Shown here piece after piece: positions 54,932 through 64,000 of a DNA stretch of 64,000 bases. Position numbers and translations under genes: made by a program. The notes beneath the pieces were generated by a model that saw nothing but the letters and a program-made list of their open reading frames with translations, had not been told where the DNA came from and made no database searches. The DNA is from Rhodoferax sp. OV413. GTDB taxonomy: Bacteria > Pseudomonadota > Gammaproteobacteria > Burkholderiales > Burkholderiaceae_C. Within the stretch, counting starts at the first letter, position 1. Every line of letters starts with the position of its first letter. Where the stretch lies: the NCBI RefSeq assembly GCF_900104385.1, contig NZ_FNJA01000007.1:310001-374000 (forward strand), written 5' to 3'.

Positions 54932-57245
54932 GCCGCTCATTCGGCTTGCTGTACTGGCTTTCGGGATACTGCCATTGGAAGCGCTAGCGCAGACCGGCTC
55001 GTCCAGCGAACCCATAACCGAACCCGTTGTCGTCAGTGTGGTGCTGAATGGCACGGTGGTAGCGGATGCACAGCTGTTGCACCGCGAATTAGGTCGCAGC
55101 AACAGCCGCGTCTGGTTTCCAACCAAGGAAGCCCAATCCTGGCGGATGGATCTTGCAGGACGGACACAACGGTCATTTGAAAACCTGCAGCATGCCGCCT
55201 TTTGTGGCCAGCGCGACATTTGCTTTTACGATGAATCCAGCGCCCTGCTCACGATTACGCTAAAGAACATTGACATTCTGCCGCTGCACATCGCGCCGCC
55301 TCAGCTGCTGCAAGATACTGCCACGGAGTCCACCGGTGGCTACCTCAACTACGACCTGACCGCCTGGCATACCGGCCGCCCAGGGGCTTCGGTTTTGCTG
55401 GAAGGCCGCGTCTACTCGCCCCATGGGCATGGCGCCATCCGGGCCGGTGGCGTGCTCGTGAGCGGTGGCGGCACCCGTACCCTGACCCAGGCCGTTTGGC
55501 AGATAGACCGGCCCCAGCAAGGCATCTCTTTGCAAGCAGGCAGCATCACAGTACCCGATACGCCGCTGGGCGCCGGGCTGCCGCTTACGGGCTTGCGGGT
55601 GGGCAGCAATGCCCGCCTGCAACCCACTGTCAGCCACATGCTGCGGCCCCGTATCGAAGGCATCGCCGAGCGGGCTCTGCGTGCCGATGTATTTGCCGAT
55701 GGACTCTATCGCCAAACGGCGCAGATACCCTATGGCCCCTACAGTATCGAACTGCAGCCCCAGTACCCGGGGCGGGGCGACATGGATCTGGTCACCACCG
55801 ACATCACCGGCTTGCAGGCACGCAATAGCCAGCCCTATTACCACGCACCGCAGATGCTGACGCCCGGCGCCAGTGAGTGGTCTTTGGACGTGGGTGTGCT
55901 CGCCAACCTGGGCCTGCAAACAACCGCCCGCCCGCCTGCCCTCGCGGCGGCCATGGTACGGCGCGGCTTGAGCCGGCAGCTCACCGCCCAAGCGCAAGTG
56001 CTATTGGCAGAAAGCGCAAAGCGCTTCACGCTCGCGGCAGAAACTGCAGCCCCCTCGCGCGGCTATACCTCGCTGGGCGTGATCTGGCAGCGCGCCGAGG
56101 CGCAGCCTCGGGGCCAGCTCTGGCTGAGCGCAGGGCATGAATACCTGGCCCAAGATATGTCCTTGGTCGTCAAGACAGAGCAATCGCTGGGTAGCTGCCA
56201 TTCAGGCATCACCACCCAGCCGCTGACCGACCGCCTCTGGCGTCCTTGCAACGTGTTGAGTTCGGGATTCAGCATCAACCTCGGAAGCCGCTGGTCGGTG
56301 TCTGCAGCCATCGAAGCGCGGCGCGAAAACACCGCACGCTACGCACGTATCGCGTCCTTGGGTGCACGCCTGCAAACCGGCGCGCGCAACCAACTCGCTC
56401 TATCCCTGCAGAAGATAACCGTCAATCAAAGGAGCAGCACGGGCGTATACGTCATCTGGTCCCAGCCGCTGGGCAACAACTACGATGCGCAGGTCAGCCT
56501 CCAGCAGCGCCATGGTGAAAAAGCCTCGCTGCAATGGAGCGTGCAGTCCCTACCGCCGCCCGATGCGCAAACCGAGATGCGGCGATTTCAGACCTATGGC
56601 AGCGTGGGCCAGTACAACGAGCTTGGCGGACGCTGGACCCAACGCACGGCAGAGTCCGACTGGCGCATCGAGGCACAAGCCAACCGTAGAAACGTCTCCA
56701 CGTCGGTCGGTGTATCCGGTGCGGTGGGCCTGGCAGAAGGCCGGGTATTCACGTCCCGCCGCATCGACGATGCTTTCATCGTGGTGGATGTTGGACTGCC
56801 CGACCTGCCCGTCCTGCTGGATAACCGCGAGGTTGCCCGCACCAACGCCCAGGGCTGGGCCATCGTCACCGAGGGCCGCGCCTACCAGGCGAACAATGTG
56901 GGGGTGGATACCTCCACCCTGCCGATTGAGTACGCCATGCCGCGCGACCAGCAAAATGTGGTGCCTGCAGGTGCGGCCGGCGTGCTGGCCCGTTTCGACA
57001 TCAGTGACGGGGGTATTGCAGTACCGGTGCAGAACGCCGATGGCCAGTGGATCCCGGCCGGCGCCGCGGTGAGCATCTCCACCCAGCGCCTGCCCACCGC
57101 CGTGACATCGCGCGGCGAAGTCTTCTTTGAGCGCTCCGACCGGGCCGCCGAGGTGACTATCGAGTGGAACGGCGAGCGCTGCCGCTTCCGTTACCAGCCA
57201 CAAGAAGACCCGCCAGAAGGATACCGATGCATACCGCTACCTTAG
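54900..57245 (+). CDS. Outer-membrane fimbrial usher (CsuD-like)
   Basis: A 781-residue usher. A signal peptide covers about 1-31 (EALA). The N-terminal domain recruits chaperone complexes; the central beta-barrel is plugged; the C-terminal part contains VDVGLPDLPVLLDNREVART and GAAGVLARFDISDGG. The ATG at 54900 was chosen because it starts the signal peptide; the frame extends upstream into the chaperone gene. It overlaps the next pilin gene by 19 bases. Confidence 0.87.
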   Translation: MSVKAPYCNLEPLIRLAVLAFGILPLEALAQTGSSSEPITEPVVVSVVLNGTVVADAQLLHRELGRSNSRVWFPTKEAQSWRMDLAGRTQRSFENLQHAAFCGQRDICFYDESSALLTITLKNIDILPLHIAPPQLLQDTATESTGGYLNYDLTAWHTGRPGASVLLEGRVYSPHGHGAIRAGGVLVSGGGTRTLTQAVWQIDRPQQGISLQAGSITVPDTPLGAGLPLTGLRVGSNARLQPTVSHMLRPRIEGIAERALRADVFADGLYRQTAQIPYGPYSIELQPQYPGRGDMDLVTTDITGLQARNSQPYYHAPQMLTPGASEWSLDVGVLANLGLQTTARPPALAAAMVRRGLSRQLTAQAQVLLAESAKRFTLAAETAAPSRGYTSLGVIWQRAEAQPRGQLWLSAGHEYLAQDMSLVVKTEQSLGSCHSGITTQPLTDRLWRPCNVLSSGFSINLGSRWSVSAAIEARRENTARYARIASLGARLQTGARNQLALSLQKITVNQRSSTGVYVIWSQPLGNNYDAQVSLQQRHGEKASLQWSVQSLPPPDAQTEMRRFQTYGSVGQYNELGGRWTQRTAESDWRIEAQANRRNVSTSVGVSGAVGLAEGRVFTSRRIDDAFIVVDVGLPDLPVLLDNREVARTNAQGWAIVTEGRAYQANNVGVDTSTLPIEYAMPRDQQNVVPAGAAGVLARFDISDGGIAVPVQNADGQWIPAGAAVSISTQRLPTAVTSRGEVFFERSDRAAEVTIEWNGERCRFRYQPQEDPPEGYRCIPLP

Positions 57246-57703
57246 TGTCCTGCCTGCTCATCGCCACAGCCACATTGCCATGCCAGGCGGCCACCTGTGG
57301 CGCCTTGCTCAGCCCCATGGCGTTCGGCATCTACGACTCGATCCTGCCTGCCGCCAATGACACCGTGGCGACCGTGACCGTGAGCTGTACGCCGGGGCTG
57401 TCCCAGCCCCTCACAACCTCCTACACCATCACGATTGCAGGCACCGGTACAGGCAACGATGCTGTGCGAGCCATGTCGTCCGGCGCCTATAAGCTGTACT
57501 ACCAGGTCTACAAGAACGCAGCCCGCACCACCGTATGGGGCAATGGCGGAACCTCAGGCACCGGTGTGGCCAGCAGCGTTACATCACTCACCACTGTCAC
57601 CCCGGGGCTCCAGGTGCACAACGTATACGCCCGCATGCCACCGCTGCAAGCCATACCGCCAGGCATCTACATCGGCAGCCTGCTGGTCACCATCGACTAT
57701 TGA
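57227..57703 (+). CDS. Spore coat U domain protein (tip or second pilin)
   Basis: A 158-residue SCPU protein with a signal peptide of about 22 residues (PCQA). The mature sequence (TCGALLSPMAFGIYDSILPA at the start, LLVTIDY at the end) is a single SCPU domain. An AGAAGG site lies 6 bases before the ATG, inside the usher gene. As the last gene of a minimal set (pilin, chaperone, usher, second SCPU) it may be a tip adhesin, but single-domain size makes a second pilin equally likely. Confidence 0.85.
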   Translation: MHTATLVSCLLIATATLPCQAATCGALLSPMAFGIYDSILPAANDTVATVTVSCTPGLSQPLTTSYTITIAGTGTGNDAVRAMSSGAYKLYYQVYKNAARTTVWGNGGTSGTGVASSVTSLTTVTPGLQVHNVYARMPPLQAIPPGIYIGSLLVTIDY

Positions 57704-57713
57704 TCGTCGGCGA

Positions 57714-60700
57714 TCAGACGGAGTAGCTGCGTCGGCGCTCTGCCGGCCGCTGCTTGCGCTCATGCAGCCACTGTTCGAACGCCAAAGCCGTCATCGGCCG
57801 GGCAAAGTAGTAGCCCTGCAGCTCGTCGCAGTCCAAGGTCTTGAGCTGGCCTGCCACCTGCTCGATCTCCACGCCCTCGGCCACAACCTGCAGCCCCAGT
57901 GTATGGCCCAGCGCGATGATGGCGCGGATGATGGCCAAGTCGGTCGGGTCGGCCAGCATGTCGCGCACAAAAGACTGGTCGATCTTGAGCTTGTCAATCG
58001 CAAAACGTTTCAGGTAGGCAAGGCTGGAATAGCCGGTTCCGAAATCGTCTATAGACAGCTGCACGCCCAGCGCCTTCAAGGCTGCCAGCTGCTCTTCGGC
58101 CAGGCTGGTGTTGTCCATGAGCACCGACTCGGTGATCTCGATCTCCAGCGCCGCAGGCGGTATGCCGTGCACCTGCAGGCAGTCGCGCACTTGGGCGACC
58201 AGCCCGGTATCGGCCAGCTGCACGGCCGACAGATTGACGGACACCCCCAGGTAGCCCAAGCCCTGGGCGTGCCATTGCGCAAGCTGCCCGCAGGCCTGCT
58301 GCAGCACCCAAGCGCCCATCGGGCGGATCAAGCCTGTCTCTTCGGCCACCGGAATAAAACGCGACGGCGGCACCGAACCCAGCTCCGGGTTGTCCCAGCG
58401 CATCAAGGCCTCAACCCCCACCACCGCCAGCGACACCGCGTTCACCTTGGGCTGGAAATGCAGGCTGAACTCACCCAGCGCCATAGCCTGGCGCAAGTGA
58501 TGCTCCAGCGCCAGACGCTGCTGGGCAATCTGCTCCATTTCTGGCGCATAAAAGCGCGCCATGTCGCGCCCGGCGTTCTTGGCCACATACATGGCCGCAT
58601 CGGCACGCCGCATCAGCTGGTCCAGATCAACGCCATCGTCCGGGTACAGCGCCACCCCTACGCTGCAAGACACCTGCAGCTCATGGCCGTCCACATGGTG
58701 GGCCTGGCGGATCAGCGGAATCAGGCGCCGTTCCACCATGTGCTGGACCTCCTCGCGTTCTTCTACGCCGCGCAAGATCACCAGGTATTCGTCACCGCCG
58801 AGCCGGCTCACGGTATCGTCGGTACGCACGGCGCTGGTCAGGCGTGTTGCCACCGAGCGCAACACGCCGTCGCCAATATGGTGGCCCAGGGTATCGTTGA
58901 TGTTCTTGAAGCGGTCCAGGTCGATGAACAGTACGGCCACGCGCTCGCCGCTGCGCTGGGCCAGCTCAATCGCTGCTTCCAGCCGCAGCATGCACAAAGC
59001 GCGATTCGGCAGCTCGGTCAACACGTCATGCTGGGCCAGGAACTGCACCCGCGCCTCGGTGCGCTTGCGGTCGCTGATGTCCACCGAGATACCGATGTAC
59101 TGCGAAACCGTCCCCGAACGCGAGCCATCGCGCACCGCCGAGATCATCAGCCATGCAGGGTAGGTTTCACCCGAGCGCTTGCGAAAGCTCACCTCCCCTT
59201 GCCAGGCATCCCGTTCCTGCGACAGCGTATTCAGGCGCTGGCCCAAGGTCGCGGCATGCGGCCCATCCAGCAACACGTTCAAATGCTCCCCTATGACTTC
59301 GTAAAAATCGTACGAGGTGCTGCGGCAGAACGCCCGGTTCACGCTGAGAATTTTTTGCTGCGCATCCATGATGATGATGCTCTCGCTGGAGGCCTCGAAA
59401 ACCTTGGCCCACAGCTCCAGGCGCCGCTCCATCACCTTGAGCACATTGATCGGGGTAAACGCAGTCAGCACCGCGTCCTGCCCCTGGAATTGCAACCTGC
59501 GGGCAGACAGCACGGCCCACGACGGCTCGGTACCACCCAGCCAACGCACCTCGAACTCGTCTACCGCCCCGCGGTCGGACAAATGCTGGAAGAAGCGCGC
59601 GCGTACCCCGGGCTCCAGTCCGGTACGCCAAGGATCGCGCGTCAAACCGTCCAACCAAGGCTGGGCCGGCGCATTGGCGTGCAGCACGTGGTGGTCGGGC
59701 ACCGACGTCACCACCAGCGCAATCGGTATCGCCTCCACCAGCGCTTGCTGGGCCTGGGCCGCACGGGTGCGCGCCGCTGCTTCCTGCTCGGCCAGGCGTT
59801 GCTGGTCCAGCTGGGCCAGCATGCCGTTGAAGGCGGTAACCAGCTGGCCGATCTCGTCACGGCTATGCCAGACCGCGCGCTGTGTATGGTCTCCGGTCTG
59901 GCGCACGGTGTCGGCCACCCGGGCCAAGTTCTTCAGCGGGCGCGATATCTGGCGCGCCACCGCATACACCAGGCTCAAGATGCAGGTCAGCAACAGCAAG
60001 GCGGTGCCCAGGTGCAGCCACATGCGGGTGAACAGCAAATCCACGCGCTCGCGCAGCAAGCGGTCCAGGTCGGTGGCGGTGCGCTCCCAGGCGTCGGTCA
60101 GCGCAACCAGTGACGCCGCGTAATGCACGCGCAGCTGCTCCAGGTTCTGCGGGTTCACATCGCCATCGGCCAGCTGCTGCACTGCGGCCAGAAACTCGCT
60201 CAAGCGCGCCTCCAGCAGCTTGCGCCCCGGCTCCAGCGCGGCCCGCTGCACCGGCGAGCCGGCCGCAAACGCCTGGCTGTAGTCGGATCGTATGCCCAGC
60301 GCCACCGCATCCAGGCGGCCGGCCAGGATCAGCAGCTCGGTACGCCGGTCGGCCACACCGCTGGGTACTGCCGTCGCCGATAGGGGCTTGGGCAGGATGC
60401 GCACCGTGTCGTTCAAGACTTCCAGCAGCTCCGGAAAACGCAGCACCACCAGCGACATCGCGTAGTAGCTGTCCAGGTCGGGGTCGAGAATCAGGTTCGA
60501 CTGGTTGCCCACCGTGGTGAGCAGCTCGCGCGCCTGCCGCACCATCAGCTTCAAGGCGTTCTGGCGTTCGGCCTCGCCAATATGGGTGGCTATCCGCCAG
60601 GAGGCAACAAAGGCCTGGCTGGCCTCGGCCGTCTTCAGATCTTCGTCATGGGCCTCGCGCAGGGGTTGCAAAGGCTTGAGCACCGCGTTCTCATCCAGCT

Positions 60701-60941
60701 CCACCGCCTGGCTCGACGGTAAAAACGGCACCATCAGCACGTCGCGCACAGCCACGCTGTACGAGGCGCCGACAATTTCCTTGCGGGTGAAATCGATGGA
60801 CTGGAATTTCTCGTGGATCAGGATGCTCGACACATAGATCACCGCCGTCAGATCCAGCAGATAGATCAGCGTGAGCTTGCGGCCTACACTCAAGCTGCCC
60901 AGCCAACGGGTGAAATAGCGGGTCAACGCCGCCGCCGGCAC
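57714..60941 (-). CDS. Membrane HAMP-PAS-PAS-GGDEF-EAL cyclic-di-GMP protein
   Basis: A 1075-residue sensor. The first membrane helix is at about 24-42, a periplasmic all-helical domain runs to about 310, the second helix is at about 313-333, then HAMP (333-385) and a coiled linker. Two PAS-type domains follow (about 400-520 and 525-640). GGDEF is the variant RLGGDEY near 715 with an RxxD (RTDD) site. EAL has GVEALMRW near 845 and [18 protein letters not shown]. Both enzymatic domains may be active. A GTG start is at 60941. It is convergent with the pilus cluster, so a link between c-di-GMP and pili is possible but unproven. Confidence 0.92.
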   Translation of the reverse strand: MPAAALTRYFTRWLGSLSVGRKLTLIYLLDLTAVIYVSSILIHEKFQSIDFTRKEIVGASYSVAVRDVLMVPFLPSSQAVELDENAVLKPLQPLREAHDEDLKTAEASQAFVASWRIATHIGEAERQNALKLMVRQARELLTTVGNQSNLILDPDLDSYYAMSLVVLRFPELLEVLNDTVRILPKPLSATAVPSGVADRRTELLILAGRLDAVALGIRSDYSQAFAAGSPVQRAALEPGRKLLEARLSEFLAAVQQLADGDVNPQNLEQLRVHYAASLVALTDAWERTATDLDRLLRERVDLLFTRMWLHLGTALLLLTCILSLVYAVARQISRPLKNLARVADTVRQTGDHTQRAVWHSRDEIGQLVTAFNGMLAQLDQQRLAEQEAAARTRAAQAQQALVEAIPIALVVTSVPDHHVLHANAPAQPWLDGLTRDPWRTGLEPGVRARFFQHLSDRGAVDEFEVRWLGGTEPSWAVLSARRLQFQGQDAVLTAFTPINVLKVMERRLELWAKVFEASSESIIIMDAQQKILSVNRAFCRSTSYDFYEVIGEHLNVLLDGPHAATLGQRLNTLSQERDAWQGEVSFRKRSGETYPAWLMISAVRDGSRSGTVSQYIGISVDISDRKRTEARVQFLAQHDVLTELPNRALCMLRLEAAIELAQRSGERVAVLFIDLDRFKNINDTLGHHIGDGVLRSVATRLTSAVRTDDTVSRLGGDEYLVILRGVEEREEVQHMVERRLIPLIRQAHHVDGHELQVSCSVGVALYPDDGVDLDQLMRRADAAMYVAKNAGRDMARFYAPEMEQIAQQRLALEHHLRQAMALGEFSLHFQPKVNAVSLAVVGVEALMRWDNPELGSVPPSRFIPVAEETGLIRPMGAWVLQQACGQLAQWHAQGLGYLGVSVNLSAVQLADTGLVAQVRDCLQVHGIPPAALEIEITESVLMDNTSLAEEQLAALKALGVQLSIDDFGTGYSSLAYLKRFAIDKLKIDQSFVRDMLADPTDLAIIRAIIALGHTLGLQVVAEGVEIEQVAGQLKTLDCDELQGYYFARPMTALAFEQWLHERKQRPAERRRSYSV

Positions 60942-61031
60942 ATGGGCACGCCTCGGGTCTCCTGGATTCGCAAAGTCAACAGAACATCAGGCCGCAGGCA
61001 GCGCGGCATCTGCACACCATAACCAGCCATC

Positions 61032-61991
61032 TCAGGCGGTCACAGGCACCAGGAATTCACGGCTGATATGGGCACCCAGCTCGTTTACCCGGTCCAGGAA
61101 CTGGGTCAGGAAAGCATGCAAACCGGTAGCCAGAATTTCGTCGATACGGGCGAACTGCAGGTCGGCGCGCAGCTTGCCAGCACGGCGCAGGGTCTCGCTG
61201 TGCGGATCGCTGGATACCAGCGACAGATTGCTCAACACCTCGTTCAGGCTGCCGTGCAGCGAACGTGGCATGTCGGCACGCAGGATCAGCAGCTCGGCCA
61301 CACGCTCGGGTTTGATCACATCGCGGTAGACCTTGCGGTACACCTCGAAGCCCGAGACGCTGCGCAGAATCGCGCTCCAGTGGTAGAAGTCGTACTCCTG
61401 GTCCTTTTCGTTGGCGTTGCCAAAGAAATCGCTTTGCACTGCATGGAACTTCACATCCACCAGACGCGCCGTATTGTCGGCCCGCTCCAGGAAGGTGCCA
61501 AGGCGTGTGAAGTGAAAAGCCTCGTCCTGCAGCATGGTGCCCAGCGTCACACCGCGCGACAGATGCGAGCGAAACTTGACCCACTCGAAAAACTGCGCGG
61601 GATCGGCCTCGAACTCACCGGCCCTGAGCATGCGGTTCACATCCAGCCAGGTGGTGTTGAGTGTTTCCCAGACTTCGGTGGTCAGCGTGCCGCGCACCGC
61701 ACGGGCGTTCTCGCGCGCCGCCCGCAGGCAGGAGATGATGGAAGACGGGTTTTCTTCGTCCTTGACCATGAACTCCATCACCGCCTTGGAGGTGATTTCG
61801 CCATGCTTGGCCATGTAGGGCTGCAGCAGTTCGCTGATGGACAGCAGGCCTTGCAGGCCCACCTGGGCAACGGCGGCCGACTGGGGCAAGAGCGCAGTTT
61901 GGTAGTTGATGTCCAACATCCGGGCGGTGTTTTCGGCGCGCTCGGTATAACGGGACATCCAGAAAAGATGATCGGCGGTTCTTGAAAGCAT
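61032..61991 (-). CDS. Alpha-E domain protein
   Basis: A 319-residue, mostly helical alpha-E protein. The start MLSRTADHLFWMSRYTERAE and DEAFHFTRLGTFLERADNTAR are family hallmarks. Alpha-E proteins occur with circularly permuted ATP-grasp ligases and transglutaminase-like or proteasome-like peptidases in a predicted peptide-modification system. The partner ATP-grasp gene lies upstream in the same direction. An AGGAGA site lies 6 bases before the ATG. The gap to the partner holds a duplicated copy of this gene's first 20 codons. Confidence 0.9.
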   Translation of the reverse strand: MLSRTADHLFWMSRYTERAENTARMLDINYQTALLPQSAAVAQVGLQGLLSISELLQPYMAKHGEITSKAVMEFMVKDEENPSSIISCLRAARENARAVRGTLTTEVWETLNTTWLDVNRMLRAGEFEADPAQFFEWVKFRSHLSRGVTLGTMLQDEAFHFTRLGTFLERADNTARLVDVKFHAVQSDFFGNANEKDQEYDFYHWSAILRSVSGFEVYRKVYRDVIKPERVAELLILRADMPRSLHGSLNEVLSNLSLVSSDPHSETLRRAGKLRADLQFARIDEILATGLHAFLTQFLDRVNELGAHISREFLVPVTA

Positions 61992-62009
61992 GTTCTTATC
62001 TCCTGGGCC

Positions 62010-62129
62010 TCAAACACCGCACGCGCTGCGCGCGCGGCCGTATTTTGTAGAAATTGCGCTAGCGCAATTTTCCGCGCGCTCGGTATAACGGAACATCCAG
62101 AAAAGATGGTCGGCGGTGCGTGACAGCAT
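62010..62129 (-). pseudogene. Duplicated 5' fragment of the alpha-E gene
   Basis: A 39-codon frame starting 25 bases after the ATP-grasp stop, with its own AGGAAC site. Its first 20 codons (MLSRTADHLFWMFRYTERAE) repeat those of the intact alpha-E gene with about 7 base changes in 60, nearly all silent (only Ser13 to Phe). After Glu20 it runs into the palindrome and then unrelated sequence to a TGA. It looks like the original start of an alpha-E gene, cut by a repeat-associated rearrangement. Confidence 0.75.
62051..62070. repeat. Perfect 20-base palindrome
   Basis: AAATTGCGCT/AGCGCAATTT is a perfect palindrome. Its GCGCTAGCGC core resembles the halves of the dispersed repeats. It marks the point where the duplicated gene fragment stops matching the alpha-E gene. 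Confidence 0.8.
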
Positions 62130-62153
62130 GTGGTTGTTCCTGTGGTCTGTTGT

Positions 62154-63671
62154 CTACGATTGGGACTGGATTTGCGTCTCTGGCGGAATGACGGGAACCG
62201 TGGCGGGCACGGTGTCGTCTTCCAGAATCCAGGTGTCCTTGGTGCCACCACCTTGCGATGAGTTGACCACCAGCGAGCCTTCTTTCAGCGCCACGCGGGT
62301 CAGGCCGCCGGGCACGGTTTGCACGGTCTTGGCCGAGAGCACGTAGGGGCGCAGATCGATGTGGCGCGGTGCAATGCCGCTTTCCACAAACGTGGGGCAG
62401 CTCGACAGGCTAAGAGTCGGCTGAGCGATGTAGCCGCTGGGATTCGCCAGCAGGGCTGCGCGGAACTCTTCGATCTCGGCCTTGGTGGAGGCCGGGCCCA
62501 CCAGCATCCCGTAGCCGCCAGCGCCGTGCACTTCCTTGACCACCAGGTCTTTCAGGTTTGCCAGGGTATAGGCCAGATCGTCCTTGTTGCGGCACATGTA
62601 GGTGGGCACGTTGTTCAGGATCGGCTTTTCGCCGAGGTAGAACTCGATCATCTTCGGCACGTAGGGGTAGATCGACTTGTCGTCGGCCACGCCGGTGCCC
62701 ACCCCGTTGCAGATGGTCACGTTGCCTGCGGTGTAGGCGGCCATCAGGCCATCGCAGCCCAGCGTCGACGTGGGGCGGAACACCTGTGGATCGAGGAAGT
62801 CGTCGTCGACGCGGCGGTAGATCACGTCCACGCGCTTGGGTCCGCGGGTGGTGCGCATGTAGCAGAAGTTGTCTTTGACAAACAGGTCCTGGCCTTCGAC
62901 CAGTTCGATCCCCATTTGCTGGGCCAGGAACGCATGCTCGAAGTACGCGCTGTTGTACATGCCGGGCGTCAGCACCACCACCGTCGGGTCGGACGTCGCT
63001 GCCGGGGCCGAGGCACGCAGGGTTTCCAGCAGCAGGTCGGGATAGTGGGCGACGGGTGCGACGCGGTGGCGGTTGAACAGGTCGGGGAACAGCCGCATCA
63101 TCATCTTGCGGTCTTCCAGCATGTAGCTCACGCCACTGGGCACACGCAGGTTGTCTTCCAGCACGTAGTACTCGCCGTTGCCCTGGGCATCGGGGGCGCG
63201 CACGATGTCGACGCCGGAGATATGCGAATAGATGTTGTTGGGCACATCCACGCCCATCATCTCAGGGCGAAACTGGGCGTTGTTGATGACCTGCTCACGC
63301 GGGATCAGGCCAGCCTTGAGGATCTCTTGGTCGTGGTAGACGTCGTGGATGAAACGGTTCAGCGCGGTGACGCGTTGCACCAGGCCTTTTTCCATGCTGC
63401 CCCACTCGTGGGCCGGGATGATGCGGGGGATCAGGTCAAACGGGATCAAGCGCTCGGTGCCCGAGCCGTCTTCGTCTTTGGCGCCATACACCGCGAAGGT
63501 GATGCCGACGCGGCGGAAAATCATTTCGGCTTCTTCGCGCCGCTTGGCCATCATGTCACCCGGCTGCTTGGCGAGCCAGGCATCGTAGATCTTGTAATGG
63601 TCCCGGATCTGCTTGCCCTCTGAGAAAAACTCGTACGGCAGCGCCGTGTACATCTCGTCAAATTTTTGCAT
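62154..63671 (-). CDS. Circularly permuted type 2 ATP-grasp protein
   Basis: A 505-residue ATP-grasp ligase of the DUF404/407 group. Family segments are QKFDEMYTALPYEFFSEG at the start, LVPREQVINNAQFRPEMMGV-like region (here GLIPREQVINNAQFRPEMM), YYVLEDNLRVPSGVSYMLE, and KEVHGAGGYGMLVGP for ATP binding. The ATG at 63671 is chosen because AGGAGAT lies 10 bases upstream; an earlier ATG at 63683 falls inside that site. With the alpha-E protein it is predicted to form or modify peptide bonds. No peptidase partner is in the window. Confidence 0.9.
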   Translation of the reverse strand: MQKFDEMYTALPYEFFSEGKQIRDHYKIYDAWLAKQPGDMMAKRREEAEMIFRRVGITFAVYGAKDEDGSGTERLIPFDLIPRIIPAHEWGSMEKGLVQRVTALNRFIHDVYHDQEILKAGLIPREQVINNAQFRPEMMGVDVPNNIYSHISGVDIVRAPDAQGNGEYYVLEDNLRVPSGVSYMLEDRKMMMRLFPDLFNRHRVAPVAHYPDLLLETLRASAPAATSDPTVVVLTPGMYNSAYFEHAFLAQQMGIELVEGQDLFVKDNFCYMRTTRGPKRVDVIYRRVDDDFLDPQVFRPTSTLGCDGLMAAYTAGNVTICNGVGTGVADDKSIYPYVPKMIEFYLGEKPILNNVPTYMCRNKDDLAYTLANLKDLVVKEVHGAGGYGMLVGPASTKAEIEEFRAALLANPSGYIAQPTLSLSSCPTFVESGIAPRHIDLRPYVLSAKTVQTVPGGLTRVALKEGSLVVNSSQGGGTKDTWILEDDTVPATVPVIPPETQIQSQS

Positions 63672-63819
63672 AAAAAAATCCATCTCCTGATAACAAAGCA
63701 TAGCAAGTTGCGCGCCAGGTTGGTGCAAAAACCAGCGATCTGTGGAGGGCTCCGGCAATCCACGCCGTCCCGTTCATGGCTTCCACGGCACCCATCGTAG
63801 CGCTGTTTTCAGGGCCGAT

Positions 63820-64000
63820 TCACAAAGGCCGGTGCTGCCAGTAATGCGGCGCCACCAGTCGCTCGCAGCGCACGGCCTCGGGGGTGGCCGACGACCAGGT
63901 CGCCGCCCCGCAGTGACTGCTGTCGACCAGCTGGATGCCGCGCTCCTGGTAGCGCGCCAGCACGGGTGGCGCGGGGTGGCCGAAGCGATTGCGGTAGCCG
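63820..64000 (-). CDS. comEC: C-terminus of ComEC/Rec2 DNA-uptake protein (partial, right edge)
   Basis: The minus-strand frame entering from the right edge reads GYRNRFGHPAPPVLARYQER, then GIQLVDSSHCGAAT and 30 more residues to a TGA at 63820. GxRNRFGHP is the typical end of the metallo-beta-lactamase domain of ComEC, the inner-membrane DNA channel of natural competence. Only 60 residues are in the window, so the call rests on this motif. Confidence 0.8.
   Translation of the reverse strand, partial: GYRNRFGHPAPPVLARYQERGIQLVDSSHCGAATWSSATPEAVRCERLVAPHYWQHRPL

Noticed and set aside
57435-60113. 892-codon plus-strand frame
   Set aside because: It lies opposite the clear HAMP-PAS-GGDEF-EAL gene; the His/Gln/Arg-rich translation has no known motif.

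Overview
The window is a high-GC, gene-dense chromosomal segment, best read as a member of the Comamonadaceae (Burkholderiales; Rhodoferax/Polaromonas-like). The reasons are the G+C-rich codon use, the TRAP and Bug solute receptors, the zapA-6S RNA arrangement, a small Trp-rich TIGR04438-type protein, and many copies of a short palindromic intergenic repeat (consensus core AATAGCTGCYAGCGC ... GCGCYAGAGGC) that I associate with this family. The assignment is inference. No tRNA, rRNA, IS transposase, prophage or CRISPR array was seen.

Layout. 0-5.6 kb: a TRAP transporter (dctQ-dctM-dctP), a type II dehydroquinase, a shikimate-dehydrogenase paralogue and an AEC permease, probably a quinate/shikimate-type uptake and catabolic cluster. 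5.7-19.5 kb: a large bifunctional penicillin-binding protein, an aldo/keto reductase divergent from a LysR regulator, a methyltransferase, a TolA/TonB-like protein with a very long Ala/Glu/Arg/Gln coiled coil, a SulP anion transporter with a probably structured mRNA leader, a LysR/Gfo-Idh-MocA pair, a 580-bp giant inverted-repeat element, a VOC protein and a small hydrophilic protein. 19.5-26.1 kb: an eight-gene cobalamin operon on the minus strand (cobU-btuF-btuC-btuD-bluB-GNAT-cbiB-cobD) headed by a B12 riboswitch; nearly all its junctions are 4-nt stop/start overlaps, and three copies of the dispersed repeat lie inside its coding sequences. 26.1-30.7 kb: a small coiled-coil protein, zapA, 6S RNA, then two coupled c-di-GMP genes (HD-GYP, PAS-GGDEF-EAL).

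30.8-40.3 kb: a malonate locus. matB and a GntR regulator face a Bug receptor and mdcACDEGBH, which encode the biotin-independent malonate decarboxylase, the biosynthesis of its 2'-(5''-triphosphoribosyl)-3'-dephospho-CoA prosthetic group, and its malonyl loading. 40.3-45 kb: lgt, then a STAND-like ATPase with TPR-like repeats next to a small helical protein. The receptor's N-terminus and the small protein's C-terminus carry the same GxxNxxVQIAGxxN motif. This is the architecture expected of an NLR/effector pair linked by a bacterial amyloid-type signalling motif, and it is the most interesting system in the window. A DUF3750 membrane protein follows.

45-64 kb: a LysR gene divergent from ilvD, a TIGR04438-type protein, a cytochrome c, acs, a UPF0114 membrane protein, two divergent orphan periplasmic binding proteins, a four-gene chaperone-usher pilus cluster of the spore-coat-U (Csu) type with a palindrome-containing promoter, a 1075-residue HAMP-PAS-GGDEF-EAL protein, an alpha-E/circularly permuted ATP-grasp pair with a duplicated 5' gene fragment between them, and the C-terminus of comEC at the right edge.
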